Source: Lysobacterales bacterium
Lineage (GTDB): Bacteria > Pseudomonadota > Gammaproteobacteria > Xanthomonadales > SZUA-38
Length of the DNA stretch: 64,000 bases
Assembly: GCA_028285525.1 (NCBI GenBank)
Contig: JANQOZ010000007.1
Coordinates: forward strand, 61,365-125,364
Direction of reading: 5' to 3'
Shown: positions 25,983-34,188 of the stretch, one piece after another
Layout: the number at the start of each line of letters is the position of its first letter
Position numbering within the stretch: the stretch's first letter is position 1
Notes under the pieces: model-generated
The model's database searches: none
Seen by the model: only the letters and a program-made list of their open reading frames with translations
What the model was told of the DNA's origin: nothing
Translations under genes and position numbers: made by a program

Positions 25983-27824
25983 GTGAACGAACTTCAGGAT
26001 ATTCAGGACTTCCTCGCTTCCTGCGCGCCGTTCGACGTCCTGCCCGACAGCGAACTGGAAAGCCTCTGTCGAACGATCGAGATCAGCTACGAACCCGGCA
26101 ACACGGTGGTCATGCCGATCAGTGCCGAGAACACGGAGCTGCACCTGATACGCCGGGGAGCCGTGGCGCTGCTGGATTCTGACAGCCAGCTCATCAGCAA
26201 ACGCGGCGAGCGAGAGGTTTACGGCTACCCATCGATGCTGACCGGCAAGCCCACCCGGCTGCTCGGAAGAACCGTTGAAGATTCGCTGATCTATCACATT
26301 CCCGAGGAGAACTTTCACCAGCTGCGCCGGAACTTCCCCGCCTTCGACCGCTACTTTTCCTCCGCGCTGAGCCAGCGGGTCAGCGACGCGAGCCAGCCCG
26401 AGGGCGCCGGCCAGGGCCTGATGGCCAGCCGCGTGGACCGGCTGATGAACAGCCCGGCCGTCACCGTCCACTGCGATCTGAGCGTGCAGGACACCGCCGT
26501 GGTGATGGCGGAAAAAGGTGTGTCCAGCGTGATGGTGATCGGCGCCAGCCTGGCGGAACTCAAAGGGATATTCACCGACCGGGATATGCGTCGACGCGTG
26601 GTTGCCGCCAGGCAGGAGCTGTCGCAGCCGGTATCACAATTCATGACGCCCGAACCGGTCACGGTCGACGCGGACGACCCGGCGCTCGAAGCCCTGCTGA
26701 CCATGAACGATTCGGGCATTCACCACCTGCCGGTTCTGCGCGACGGCGAGCTGGCCGGCGTCATCACGCTGACCGACCTGTACTGCGCCCTCAACAATCA
26801 TCCGATTTATCTCAGCGCCAGCATCCGCCGCCAGCCTGACGCGGCGTCGGTTGCCGAAGTCAGCCAGCGACGCTTCGACCTGCTGGGCCAGCTGATTTCG
26901 ATGGGCATGAGCGCGAGAGCCATCGGCAACATGATGACCTCGGTGACCGACGCAGCCACCCAGCGCCTGGTGACGCTGGCTGAAGCGGAGCTCGGCCCGT
27001 CACCCATGCCGTACGCCTGGGTCTGTTTTGGTTCGCAGGCCCGGCGCGAGCAGACCGGGCGGACCGACCAGGACAACGGCATCATTATGGAGCGCGAGCC
27101 GAACGAGGAAGAGTCCGCCTATTTTCGTGAGCTGAGCGAACGGGTGTGCAATCACCTCAATGACTGCGGCTTCGTCTACTGCCCTGGCGAGATCATGGCG
27201 AGCAACCCGAAGTGGCGCATGTCGCTCAAGGGCTGGCAGCAGCAGTTTGCTCAATGGATCGACGCGCCCGAGCCCAAACCTCTAATGTACGCCTCCATCT
27301 TTTTTGACCAGCGCGCCGTATGTGGTGAGACCGCTCTGGTTGACCGGCTTTCGGAATTCACGTTTCAGCGTACCGGCGGCAACAGTATCTTCCTGCGGTT
27401 TATGGCCGAGAACGCCCTGGCGCAGCGCCCGCCGCTGGGCTTCTTTCGACGCTTCGTGCTGGAGCAGGACGGCGAGCACGGCGAGACGGGCCTCAACCTC
27501 AAGCAGCGGGGCGTAGTCCCCATCATCAGCCTGGCCAGAATGCGGGCCCTTGAGCTGGGCATTGCCGCACCGGAAACCTGGGAGCGGCTGCGGGAAATCG
27601 ATCAGCAGCCGAGCCAGTCGGCGGCCAGCCTGCGGGACGCAATGGACGTCATCGGTCAGGCCCGGCTGCGCCACCAGCTTTCGCAGTGGGAAACGGGCGA
27701 GGCCGTCAGCAACTGGGTTAATCCGGACGAGCTTTCGCCGCTGGCCAGACGGAACCTCAAAGCGGCCTTTACGATCGTCGCGGACGCCCAGGGCGCCATG
27801 GCCCGGCGCTACCGGCTCGAGTAG
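25983..27824 (+). CDS. DUF294 nucleotidyltransferase-like protein with cNMP and CBS domains
   Basis: A 613-residue cytoplasmic protein from a GTG start. Residues about 10-130 are a cyclic-nucleotide-binding-like domain, about 150-265 a pair of CBS motifs (GIFTDRDMRRRVV; MNDSGIHHLPVLRDGELAGVITLTDL, quoted here in pieces), then a DUF294 nucleotidyltransferase-like core with FGSQARREQTGRTDQDN, whose GSxARxE and D-x-D-like residues match the active nucleotidyltransferase pattern, and a C-terminal DUF294_C helical part. This family accompanies acetate-switch clusters and is thought to modify or sense something in acetate regulation. The exonuclease gene follows three bases later. Confidence 0.9.
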   Translation: MNELQDIQDFLASCAPFDVLPDSELESLCRTIEISYEPGNTVVMPISAENTELHLIRRGAVALLDSDSQLISKRGEREVYGYPSMLTGKPTRLLGRTVEDSLIYHIPEENFHQLRRNFPAFDRYFSSALSQRVSDASQPEGAGQGLMASRVDRLMNSPAVTVHCDLSVQDTAVVMAEKGVSSVMVIGASLAELKGIFTDRDMRRRVVAARQELSQPVSQFMTPEPVTVDADDPALEALLTMNDSGIHHLPVLRDGELAGVITLTDLYCALNNHPIYLSASIRRQPDAASVAEVSQRRFDLLGQLISMGMSARAIGNMMTSVTDAATQRLVTLAEAELGPSPMPYAWVCFGSQARREQTGRTDQDNGIIMEREPNEEESAYFRELSERVCNHLNDCGFVYCPGEIMASNPKWRMSLKGWQQQFAQWIDAPEPKPLMYASIFFDQRAVCGETALVDRLSEFTFQRTGGNSIFLRFMAENALAQRPPLGFFRRFVLEQDGEHGETGLNLKQRGVVPIISLARMRALELGIAAPETWERLREIDQQPSQSAASLRDAMDVIGQARLRHQLSQWETGEAVSNWVNPDELSPLARRNLKAAFTIVADAQGAMARRYRLE

Positions 27825-27827
27825 CGG

Positions 27828-28469
27828 ATGTTCTCGGCGCTGTCTCTCCGCCTTCGTCGCCGCAGCTGCCGGCGCAAGGTTGCTGATTCACCGCTGACCG
27901 AGCTGTGGAACGCAACGAGCAGCGACGTTGGCTACGAGAACGTGCTGAGCCTCGATCTGGAAACCACGGGGCTCGACCCGAAAAAGGACGACATCGTCAG
28001 CATGGGTTGGGTGGTTGTGGAACTGGGAAGGATTCGGCTCAGCACCGCCCGCCATCTGCTGATCCGCTCGAGCGCTCCCATTGCGCCCAGCGCAACCATC
28101 CACGGCATCCGTGAAATGGATCGTCAGCAGGGCATCGAAGCGACGGATGGCCTGACGCAGCTGCTCGAGGCCATGCGCGGCACGACGCTGCTGGTGCACG
28201 GGGCGCGACTCGATATCGGGGTGCTCGACAGATACTGCCAGGATGCCTTTGGGGCGCCGCTGCTGATGCCAGTGATCGACACGCTGGCCCTCGCCCAGCA
28301 GCGCGCCGCCCGCGCCAGCCAGCCGCCCGCGCAGGGGGCCTTGCGACTGATGGCCCTGCGAAAGCAGCACGGCCTGCCCGACGCGTCCAGCCACAATGCG
28401 CTTGGCGACGCGCTGGCCACCGCGGAACTTGCGCTGGCAATGATGCCGGAGCTGAGACAGTCAGGTTGA
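27828..28469 (+). CDS. DnaQ-like 3'-5' exonuclease
   Basis: A 213-residue DEDDh exonuclease: Exo I in LSLDLETTGLDP, Exo II in LLVHGARLDIGVLDR, and Exo III in SSHNALGDALATAEL (His and Asp five apart). The fold is that of the DNA polymerase III epsilon proofreading subunit, but it is shorter and unaccompanied by polymerase genes. In acetate-switch clusters a similar gene regularly follows the DUF294 protein, and here it starts three bases after it, so the two are a translational pair. Its substrate could be DNA or a small nucleotide-containing molecule. Confidence 0.9.
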   Translation: MFSALSLRLRRRSCRRKVADSPLTELWNATSSDVGYENVLSLDLETTGLDPKKDDIVSMGWVVVELGRIRLSTARHLLIRSSAPIAPSATIHGIREMDRQQGIEATDGLTQLLEAMRGTTLLVHGARLDIGVLDRYCQDAFGAPLLMPVIDTLALAQQRAARASQPPAQGALRLMALRKQHGLPDASSHNALGDALATAELALAMMPELRQSG

Positions 28470-28502
28470 GCGTTTCACTCTCCAGGCACCGTACTTCGCG
28501 AC

Positions 28503-29000
28503 CTATCTCAGAATGACCCGATCGCGCTCCTTTTCGCGAATTTCCTTCGCTGCGTCGACCATCTCGGTCAGGACTCTTTCCCAGTTGATCCACCGCATCG
28601 CTTTGCTTCTTTCGTTGAGCCTAAAGACGATGCCTCGTTTGATGCGGGCGTACCGTTTGCCGACTCGATTCGATCCAAGTGACTCCAGGAGGGGACGATC
28701 GGGCATAGCCGGGTCGAGTAGCGTCAGCTGAAACCTGCGAGGATACCCGTTCGAATCTTGGACCCAGGATTTTGCTTCGATCTGGTACCCCTGATAACGC
28801 CCATCGATCTTTAGATCAGGATCAGAGGTATTGAGCGTGTCGATGACTTCGACAGGCTCATTGAGCGTGGCAGCCAGCGGCTCCATGATCTTGAGCCACT
28901 TGTTGCGCGTTTTTTTCTCTCTGCGGGTTTGCCCCCACCAGTAAAACAGCCCTAAGCCGCCGCCCACGACCAGAAGCTCTACGAAGCTCATTTCTTCCAT
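28503..29000 (-). CDS. Hypothetical membrane-anchored protein
   Basis: A 165-residue protein I do not recognise. One N-terminal hydrophobic segment (about 5-20, FVELLVVGGGLGLFYWWG) is followed by the basic stretch RREKKTRNK, so it is probably anchored with the remainder in the cytoplasm. The rest mixes beta-strands and a basic C-terminal helix (KEIREKERDRVILR). It converges on the exonuclease gene with 33 bases between stops and diverges from the Sel1-like gene at 29210. No cysteine or histidine motif is visible. Confidence 0.65.
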   Translation of the reverse strand: MEEMSFVELLVVGGGLGLFYWWGQTRREKKTRNKWLKIMEPLAATLNEPVEVIDTLNTSDPDLKIDGRYQGYQIEAKSWVQDSNGYPRRFQLTLLDPAMPDRPLLESLGSNRVGKRYARIKRGIVFRLNERSKAMRWINWERVLTEMVDAAKEIREKERDRVILR

Positions 29001-29147
29001 TCAATAAACATAGCAGAGCACCTTCTCTTTCATCGGAAAAATCGAAGATAGAAAATCGATAAACTCGAATTGCAGGCCGACGACATATCGGAAAAACTGT
29101 ACGAAAAAGACGGTAACGAAAGCCGCAACGCGAGGGGTGAGAATCGC

Positions 29148-29180
29148 GCCCCGGAGGTGGGTAACCACTACTTCCGGGGC
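29148..29180 (+). other. Stable hairpin in the leader of the Sel1-like gene
   Basis: GCCCCGGA, an offset, GTGG, a GTAA tetraloop, CCAC, an offset, TTCCGGGGC: an extended stem with a GNRA-type loop, ending 30 bases before the ATG of the gene at 29210. It might stabilise the mRNA, be an RNA-protein target, or be part of a regulatory leader. I could not match it to a known riboswitch. Confidence 0.45.
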
Positions 29181-29209
29181 AGGATGGATCAATCACCAGA
29201 GGAAATTGG

Positions 29210-29881
29210 ATGTTCACGAACACCATCAAGCGAGCAGCGGCAGGGCTGCTGCTCTCCAGCATAGCCTGCTCAGCGTTCGCCACGAGCGAGCTTCCGGGAT
29301 TCCAAACGCCGGACCTGAAGAACTTTGCCGAAGCGGCCTTCGCGATGAAGAACGGCCACTACGCTTCGGCGTTAACCAACCTTCGTGACTCAGCGCGCCT
29401 CGGCAACAAGACGGCTCAGTACTCGCTCGGCATGATGCATATCTATGGCACCGGCGTGGAGCGGAACTGGGCGCGAGGTCATGCCTGGCTGAAGCTTGCG
29501 GCGAGCCACGCGGAGCCCGACTACGTGTCGGCACGAGATCAGGTTTTTGAGCAGCTCAGCGATGAAGAGAAAACCGTCACGAAAGATATCTACACCGAGC
29601 TGAGCGGTCAATATGGTGATGCAGCCGCCATCGAGCGTCGGGAGAAATGGGTTCGCATGCAGCGGCGCTCCTTCACCGGCTCTCGCATCGGCAGCACGGC
29701 GGCCATCCAGGTTGAGGTGACCGATCATCGCGGCTTTACCTGGCCGGTTCCGGGCCCTGTCTACTTCGATATGCTCGAAGGTTATGTCGCCGACTTCCGC
29801 AACCGCATGGGTGAGGTGACCTACGGCGAGCTGAACATTATCGAAGCCAGCAACGCGAGCGATCAGTCGCAGCTACCCTGA
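29210..29881 (+). CDS. Secreted Sel1-repeat-like protein (second copy)
   Basis: A 223-residue protein with a signal peptide (about 1-25, SSIACSAFA) and one clear Sel1 repeat (TAQYSLGMMHIYGTGVERNWARGHAWLKLA, seen at about 64-93), flanked by helices. A further C-terminal region (about 155-223) has no recognisable domain. It shares design with the protein at 3617 and is probably a paralogue. SD GAGGAAATTGG precedes the ATG. A stable GNRA-loop hairpin lies in its leader and an 11-bp terminator stem follows it. Role unknown; a periplasmic scaffold is likely. Confidence 0.78.
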   Translation: MFTNTIKRAAAGLLLSSIACSAFATSELPGFQTPDLKNFAEAAFAMKNGHYASALTNLRDSARLGNKTAQYSLGMMHIYGTGVERNWARGHAWLKLAASHAEPDYVSARDQVFEQLSDEEKTVTKDIYTELSGQYGDAAAIERREKWVRMQRRSFTGSRIGSTAAIQVEVTDHRGFTWPVPGPVYFDMLEGYVADFRNRMGEVTYGELNIIEASNASDQSQLP

Positions 29882-29917
29882 CGATCCTTCGGGATCTGTA
29901 TCGATCAGTACCCGCAT

Positions 29918-29945
29918 AACGGCCGGCCCCTGGCCGGCCGTTTAT
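29918..29945 (+). terminator. Intrinsic terminator-like hairpin
   Basis: A perfect 11-bp stem, AACGGCCGGCC and GGCCGGCCGTT, with a three-base loop, followed by TATCCC. The T-run is short, so strength is uncertain. Confidence 0.6.
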
Positions 29946-30191
29946 CCCTGGAATTCGGCCGCCCGGCTGTTCGTCAGCCCGCAACGGAAATTCGCCACAA
30001 CGCCCCGTCAGTCGCATAAGGCGCTAAGAACGCATGGCGCCTGCGGCGTTGTGAAGACAGGCCACACGACCATTTAACAATTCTGTAATTTCGCCTTCAT
30101 CTATGCGCAAGAGCTGCATACGCTTTGTCCACAAAAGGATCACTTTTTTAAACCTAGCGTAGCGCCTCCACTCAACATGGAGACAGCTCCC

Positions 30192-32864
30192 ATGAAACCC
30201 CGTTTTCTTCTCGCCGGCCTGGCCCTGTGCCTGGGCGGTTTTGCCCACGCTCAGCAGGCTCGCGTCAACGTTGGCCACCTCGCGCCATTTGATGCCGACA
30301 TCGCCGGTACCGCTGTTTCGGTCAACGTCAACGGCGGTGAAGTCGCCAGCGGCGTCACCTTTAACCAATTCTCTGGCTACCTCGACGTCGCCCCAGGCAA
30401 CACCACAGTCGACGTATTTGCACCGCCCGGCGGCATGATGGCGGCCATCACCGACAGCTTCGACCTTGTCGCTGACACCGACTACACGGTGCTGGCCCTC
30501 GGCGACGGCACCAACCAGGGACTGTCACTGCTGGCTTTGGAAGACGACAACTCAGCGCCGGCAGCGGGCTTCGCGCGTCTGCGTATCGTCCACGCAGCAC
30601 CATTTGCCGACACGCTCCCGGGCACGGCGGTGTCGATTCGCTTCGACGACGGATCGCTAGTCGGAACGCTGTCCAACGTAGAGTTTGGCGGCGACTCGGG
30701 ATACCTGGATCTGGCTGCTGGCGAGTACGACCTGCAGGTGGCATCTCCTGACGGCACCCAGACGTTCATCAACATCGCGCCCGTCACGCTGAACGACGGC
30801 GACGTGGTCACCGTCTTCGCCGTGGGCGACATCACCAACCAACCCCTTGGCGCTACCGCAGCCTTCGGGGACGGTTCGTTCGTGCCGCTGCCGCTGGAGT
30901 CGCGGGTGAACGTTGGGCACCTGGCACCTTTTGACGCCATGATCTCGGGCACCGAGGTGTCGGTCAGTGTCAACGGTACCGAGGTGGCGCCGAGCGTGAC
31001 GTTCAATCAGTTTTCTGACTACCTGCCAGTCGCTGAAGGCAGCAACCAGGTCGACGTCTTTGCACCGCCGGGCGCCATGATGGCCGCTATCTCCGAAACG
31101 TTTGATCTCGCCGCGGCAACCGACTTTACGGTGCTTGCCATCGGTGACGGCACCAATCAGCCGCTCGAGCTGCTGCCGCTGGAAGACGACAATTCGGCAC
31201 CGTCAGCCGGAAACGCCAAAATCCGCGTGGTGCACGCTGCGCCCTTCGCGGCGGACATCGCGGCTACCGCCGTGTCCATTCGCCTGGACAGCGGCGCGAT
31301 CGTCAACAACCTGGCCAGCGTTCTGTACAGCGAGGACTCAGGGTTCTTTGAGCTGGCGGCCGGCGACTACGATCTTCAGGTTGCTTCACCCGATGGCACG
31401 CAGGCGTTCATCAACCTGGCGCCAATCACGCTGGCTGACGGCGACATCGTGACGGTCTTCGCCGTCGGCGACGGTGCCAACCAGGCCCTCGGCGCTACGG
31501 CATTTTTTGCTAACGGCACGATCGCCAGCCTGGCGCTGGAGCCCACCGCTCGCGTCAACGTCGGCCACCTGGCGCCTTTCACCCAGGACATTGCCGGCAC
31601 CGCCGTGTCTGTGAACCTGAACGACGCGGAGGTTGCAACCGGCGTCGTGTTTCAGCAGTTCTCAGGGTACCTTCCGGTAGACGCCGTGAGCACGGACGTC
31701 GACATTTTTGCCCCGCCGGGCTCTGGCGGAACGCCTGCTATCAGCGGGACCGCAAACCTGCTTGAAGACATCGACTACACCGTGCTGGCCATCGGCGACG
31801 GTACAAACCAGTCGCTCGACCTGCTGGTGCTGACCGACGAAAATACGCCGCCGAGCGCCGGCAACGCCAAGGTCCGGGTTGTCCATGCTGCCCCGTTTGC
31901 CAACACCGGCCCGGCCACCGCGGTGTCGATCCGACTGGATGACGGTACCGTTGTTGAGAACCTGAACAGCGTTGAATACGGCGCCGACTCGGGCTTCTTC
32001 GAGCTGGCAGCCGGTGAGTACGACCTTCAGGTTGCCTCCCCGGATGGTTCGCAAACCTTTATCGACCTGCAGCCGGTGACGCTCGCGGATGGTGACATCA
32101 TCACAATCTTTGCTGTCGGCGACGGCGCCAACCGGCCGCTCGGCGCAGCCGGCTTCTTCGCTGACGGTCAGTTCGCGACGCTGCCGCTGGAGCCGGTGTT
32201 CGCGAACGGCTTCGAAACCGCGCGGGTGAACGTCGGCCACCTGGCGCCGTTTGCCAATACCCTGCCCGGCACCGCCGTTTCCGTGAACGTCAACGGCACC
32301 GAGGTTGCGCCAAACGTCGAGTTCAACGTGTTCTCGGGATACCTCGAAGTGGTCCCGGGCGAAACCACTGTCGACGTGCTGGCCCCGCCGGCGACACCGC
32401 CGGCCGCCATCACCGCCACGACCACGCTCGATCCGGCGACCGACTATACGGTGCTGGCTCTTGGCGACGGCCTCAACCAAACGCTGACGCTTCTGCCGCT
32501 GGTTGACGACAATGCGCCGCCGGCAGCAGGTAACGTGAAAATCCGGGTGGTACATGCCGCGCCCTTCAGCGACATGCTGGCGAGCACGGCCGTTTCGATC
32601 CGCCTGGACGACGGGACGGTAGTCAACGAACTGGAAAGTGTTGAGTACCTTCAGGACTCTGGCTTCTTCCAGCTCCCGGCGGCCGAGTACGACCTGCAGG
32701 TGGCCTCGCCCGACGGCACTCAGACGTTTATTGATCTGGCTCCGGTTGATCTCCCGGCCGGCACGATCGTAACGATCTTTGCGGTCGGAGACGGCAACAA
32801 CCAGGATCTGGGCGCCACGGCTTTCTTCCCGGACGGCTCCTTCTCCGCACTGCCGCTCGAGTAA
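30192..32864 (+). CDS. Secreted DUF4397 repeat protein
   Basis: An 890-residue protein starting at the second ATG, which has GGAGAC six bases upstream. Signal peptide about 1-21 (LCLGGFAHA). The rest is four units of about 215 residues, each with two DUF4397-type halves: ARVNVGHLAPF at the start, DVFAPPG, TDYTVLALGDGTNQ, then a second half with VVHAAPF, TAVSIRLDDGT, EYDLQVASPDG and TIFAVGDGNNQ. DUF4397 domains are extracellular beta-rich modules of unknown binding function. Units start at about 30261, 30903, 31551 and 32223. A linker VFANGFE, seen as a terminal or linker tag in secreted proteins of some Gammaproteobacteria, sits only before unit four. Likely surface-exposed. Confidence 0.88.
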   Translation: MKPRFLLAGLALCLGGFAHAQQARVNVGHLAPFDADIAGTAVSVNVNGGEVASGVTFNQFSGYLDVAPGNTTVDVFAPPGGMMAAITDSFDLVADTDYTVLALGDGTNQGLSLLALEDDNSAPAAGFARLRIVHAAPFADTLPGTAVSIRFDDGSLVGTLSNVEFGGDSGYLDLAAGEYDLQVASPDGTQTFINIAPVTLNDGDVVTVFAVGDITNQPLGATAAFGDGSFVPLPLESRVNVGHLAPFDAMISGTEVSVSVNGTEVAPSVTFNQFSDYLPVAEGSNQVDVFAPPGAMMAAISETFDLAAATDFTVLAIGDGTNQPLELLPLEDDNSAPSAGNAKIRVVHAAPFAADIAATAVSIRLDSGAIVNNLASVLYSEDSGFFELAAGDYDLQVASPDGTQAFINLAPITLADGDIVTVFAVGDGANQALGATAFFANGTIASLALEPTARVNVGHLAPFTQDIAGTAVSVNLNDAEVATGVVFQQFSGYLPVDAVSTDVDIFAPPGSGGTPAISGTANLLEDIDYTVLAIGDGTNQSLDLLVLTDENTPPSAGNAKVRVVHAAPFANTGPATAVSIRLDDGTVVENLNSVEYGADSGFFELAAGEYDLQVASPDGSQTFIDLQPVTLADGDIITIFAVGDGANRPLGAAGFFADGQFATLPLEPVFANGFETARVNVGHLAPFANTLPGTAVSVNVNGTEVAPNVEFNVFSGYLEVVPGETTVDVLAPPATPPAAITATTTLDPATDYTVLALGDGLNQTLTLLPLVDDNAPPAAGNVKIRVVHAAPFSDMLASTAVSIRLDDGTVVNELESVEYLQDSGFFQLPAAEYDLQVASPDGTQTFIDLAPVDLPAGTIVTIFAVGDGNNQDLGATAFFPDGSFSALPLE
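30261..32861 (+). repeat. Four tandem repeats of about 640-670 bp
   Basis: DNA repeat underlying the DUF4397 protein. Units begin at about 30261, 30903, 31551 and 32223, all opening CGC/CGG-GT(C/G)-AACGT(T/C)GGCCAC(C)T. Spacings are 642, 648 and 672 bp; the third is longer by a short linker insertion (VFANGFE). The units are diverged enough that recombination between them is not recent. Confidence 0.85.
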
Positions 32865-32882
32865 GCGCGCAGCACAAAACCG

Positions 32883-32915
32883 AGTCAGCCGGGAATGCTC
32901 CCGGCTGACTTTCTT
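32883..32915 (+). terminator. Intrinsic terminator
   Basis: A perfect 12-bp stem (AGTCAGCCGGGA, 32883-32894; TCCCGGCTGACT, 32899-32910), loop ATGC, then TTCTT. Ends the DUF4397 transcript and lies between convergent genes. Confidence 0.8.
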
Positions 32916-32927
32916 GCTTACGGTGAT

Positions 32928-33791
32928 CTAGCCGTTTGGATCACCTGGCGTCTTCCGGTAACGGGTCGGTGTCGTTCCCACCACTTTCTTGAATGTCCGA
33001 GCAAAAGCGAGATCCGACTCGTAGCCGACGCGGCTGGCGATCTCGTAGAGCGGCAGCTGCGACTCGCGCAGCAGCTCCTTCGCCCTGTCGATTCGCAATC
33101 GCGTCAGATAGTCGAACATCGGGCGGCCAACCAACGCCTTAAAGCGCCGCGCAAAAGCCGTCCGCGATAACCCGATCTCATCTGCCAGGCCATCCAATGT
33201 CCACGACCTGGCCGGGCTTTCATGGAGCATCCGAAGCGCCGGCCCGATCTGTCGATCTGCCAGGGCCTCCAGCAGCGGGCGCTGCTGCTTTCGCCCAAAG
33301 TCGATCCGGATCATTTCGATGAGCAGAATTTCCGTGAGCTTGTCGACGATCAGCTCGGAGCCCGGGTCCTGCGACAGGTACTCGGCAGCAAGCTGATCCA
33401 GGGTCGTGCGAAGCCACGGATGCCGGAGCACCTCTTCGTCCCGCACGATGGTCAGAGACGGAAACACATCACCCAGCAGCCCGCCGCGATCGCGCAGGAA
33501 CTCGCAGTAGCCACAGAGCAGCAGCGTGCCTGCATTGGCCACCGGCGGCGCGTCCGCTGGCTGGCTGAGCAGCTCATGGGGCAGACCCGGTTCGACAAAC
33601 ACCAGATCCCCCGGGCCGAGCTGCTGAAGCGATTCACCGGCCTTGACCCAGCACTCGCCGCGACGCACCGCGTGGAACGAGGCGGCTGACGGCTCGTCAA
33701 ACTCCAGGGTCCAGGGCGCGTCCAGCCGGTCGCAGAAATAGACGCTGCCGCGCACCCTCATCGACCGCAGAATGTCGCTCAGAACTTCCAT
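32928..33791 (-). CDS. AraC-family regulator with cupin sensor
   Basis: A 287-residue regulator. The N-terminus (about 1-105) is a cupin-like ligand domain (WVKAGESLQQLGPGDLVFVEPGLPHELL); the C-terminus (about 185-287) has the two AraC helix-turn-helix motifs, SWTLDGLADEIGLSRTAFARR and LPLYEIASRVGYESDLAFARTFK (as separate segments), plus FARRFK and RIDRAKELL. It is divergent from the glutaredoxin/lipoamide dehydrogenase-like operon and separated by 127 bases, which suggests that it regulates that operon. The inducer is unknown; members of this type often respond to redox-active or aromatic molecules. Confidence 0.88.
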   Translation of the reverse strand: MEVLSDILRSMRVRGSVYFCDRLDAPWTLEFDEPSAASFHAVRRGECWVKAGESLQQLGPGDLVFVEPGLPHELLSQPADAPPVANAGTLLLCGYCEFLRDRGGLLGDVFPSLTIVRDEEVLRHPWLRTTLDQLAAEYLSQDPGSELIVDKLTEILLIEMIRIDFGRKQQRPLLEALADRQIGPALRMLHESPARSWTLDGLADEIGLSRTAFARRFKALVGRPMFDYLTRLRIDRAKELLRESQLPLYEIASRVGYESDLAFARTFKKVVGTTPTRYRKTPGDPNG

Positions 33792-33918
33792 TTGCAGCTG
33801 AATCCAAAGTTCAGGTGGTGTGTACGATTAGTACCAAAAACAGACATTAATAGTCATAGATAGTGCTTTTTTCGATCGGTATCGTAGCACTCATTGATCA
33901 ACAACCAGGAGCTGGACC

Positions 33919-34188
33919 ATGAACCGAGTGGAAATCTATACCAAGAGCTGGTGCCCATACTGCGCACGGGCGAAAGCCGACCTTCAGCGCAGAGGCGTAG
34001 CCTACGAGGAAATTGACGTGACCGACGATGACGTACGTGAAGCCGAAATGGTGAAACGGGCGGGCCGGACGTCGGTACCGCAGATTTTTATTGACGGCGG
34101 GCATCTCGGCGGCAGCGACGACCTGCGGGCTGCTGACCGATCGGGCGAGCTTGATCATCTGCTGTCACAGAAAGGAGCAACGGCATGA
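33919..34188 (+). CDS. grxC: Glutaredoxin 3-like protein
   Basis: An 89-residue glutaredoxin with the dithiol site CPYC (C12, C15), the cis-proline in TSVPQIFIDG and the glutathione-binding GGSDDLRA. Start behind CCAGGAGCTGGACC. It reduces protein or small-molecule disulfides using glutathione in the cytoplasm. It overlaps the flavoprotein gene by four bases (ATGA), so they are translationally coupled. Divergent from an AraC regulator. Confidence 0.93.
   Translation: MNRVEIYTKSWCPYCARAKADLQRRGVAYEEIDVTDDDVREAEMVKRAGRTSVPQIFIDGGHLGGSDDLRAADRSGELDHLLSQKGATA

Noticed and set aside
29100..29200. A possible cyclic-di-GMP riboswitch in front of the second Sel1-like gene
   Set aside because: There is a stable GNRA hairpin, but the conserved core sequences of the known classes do not fit.
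30261..32861. CRISPR-like or transposon repeats
   Set aside because: The repeats are in-frame protein repeats of about 640 bp that encode DUF4397 domains.
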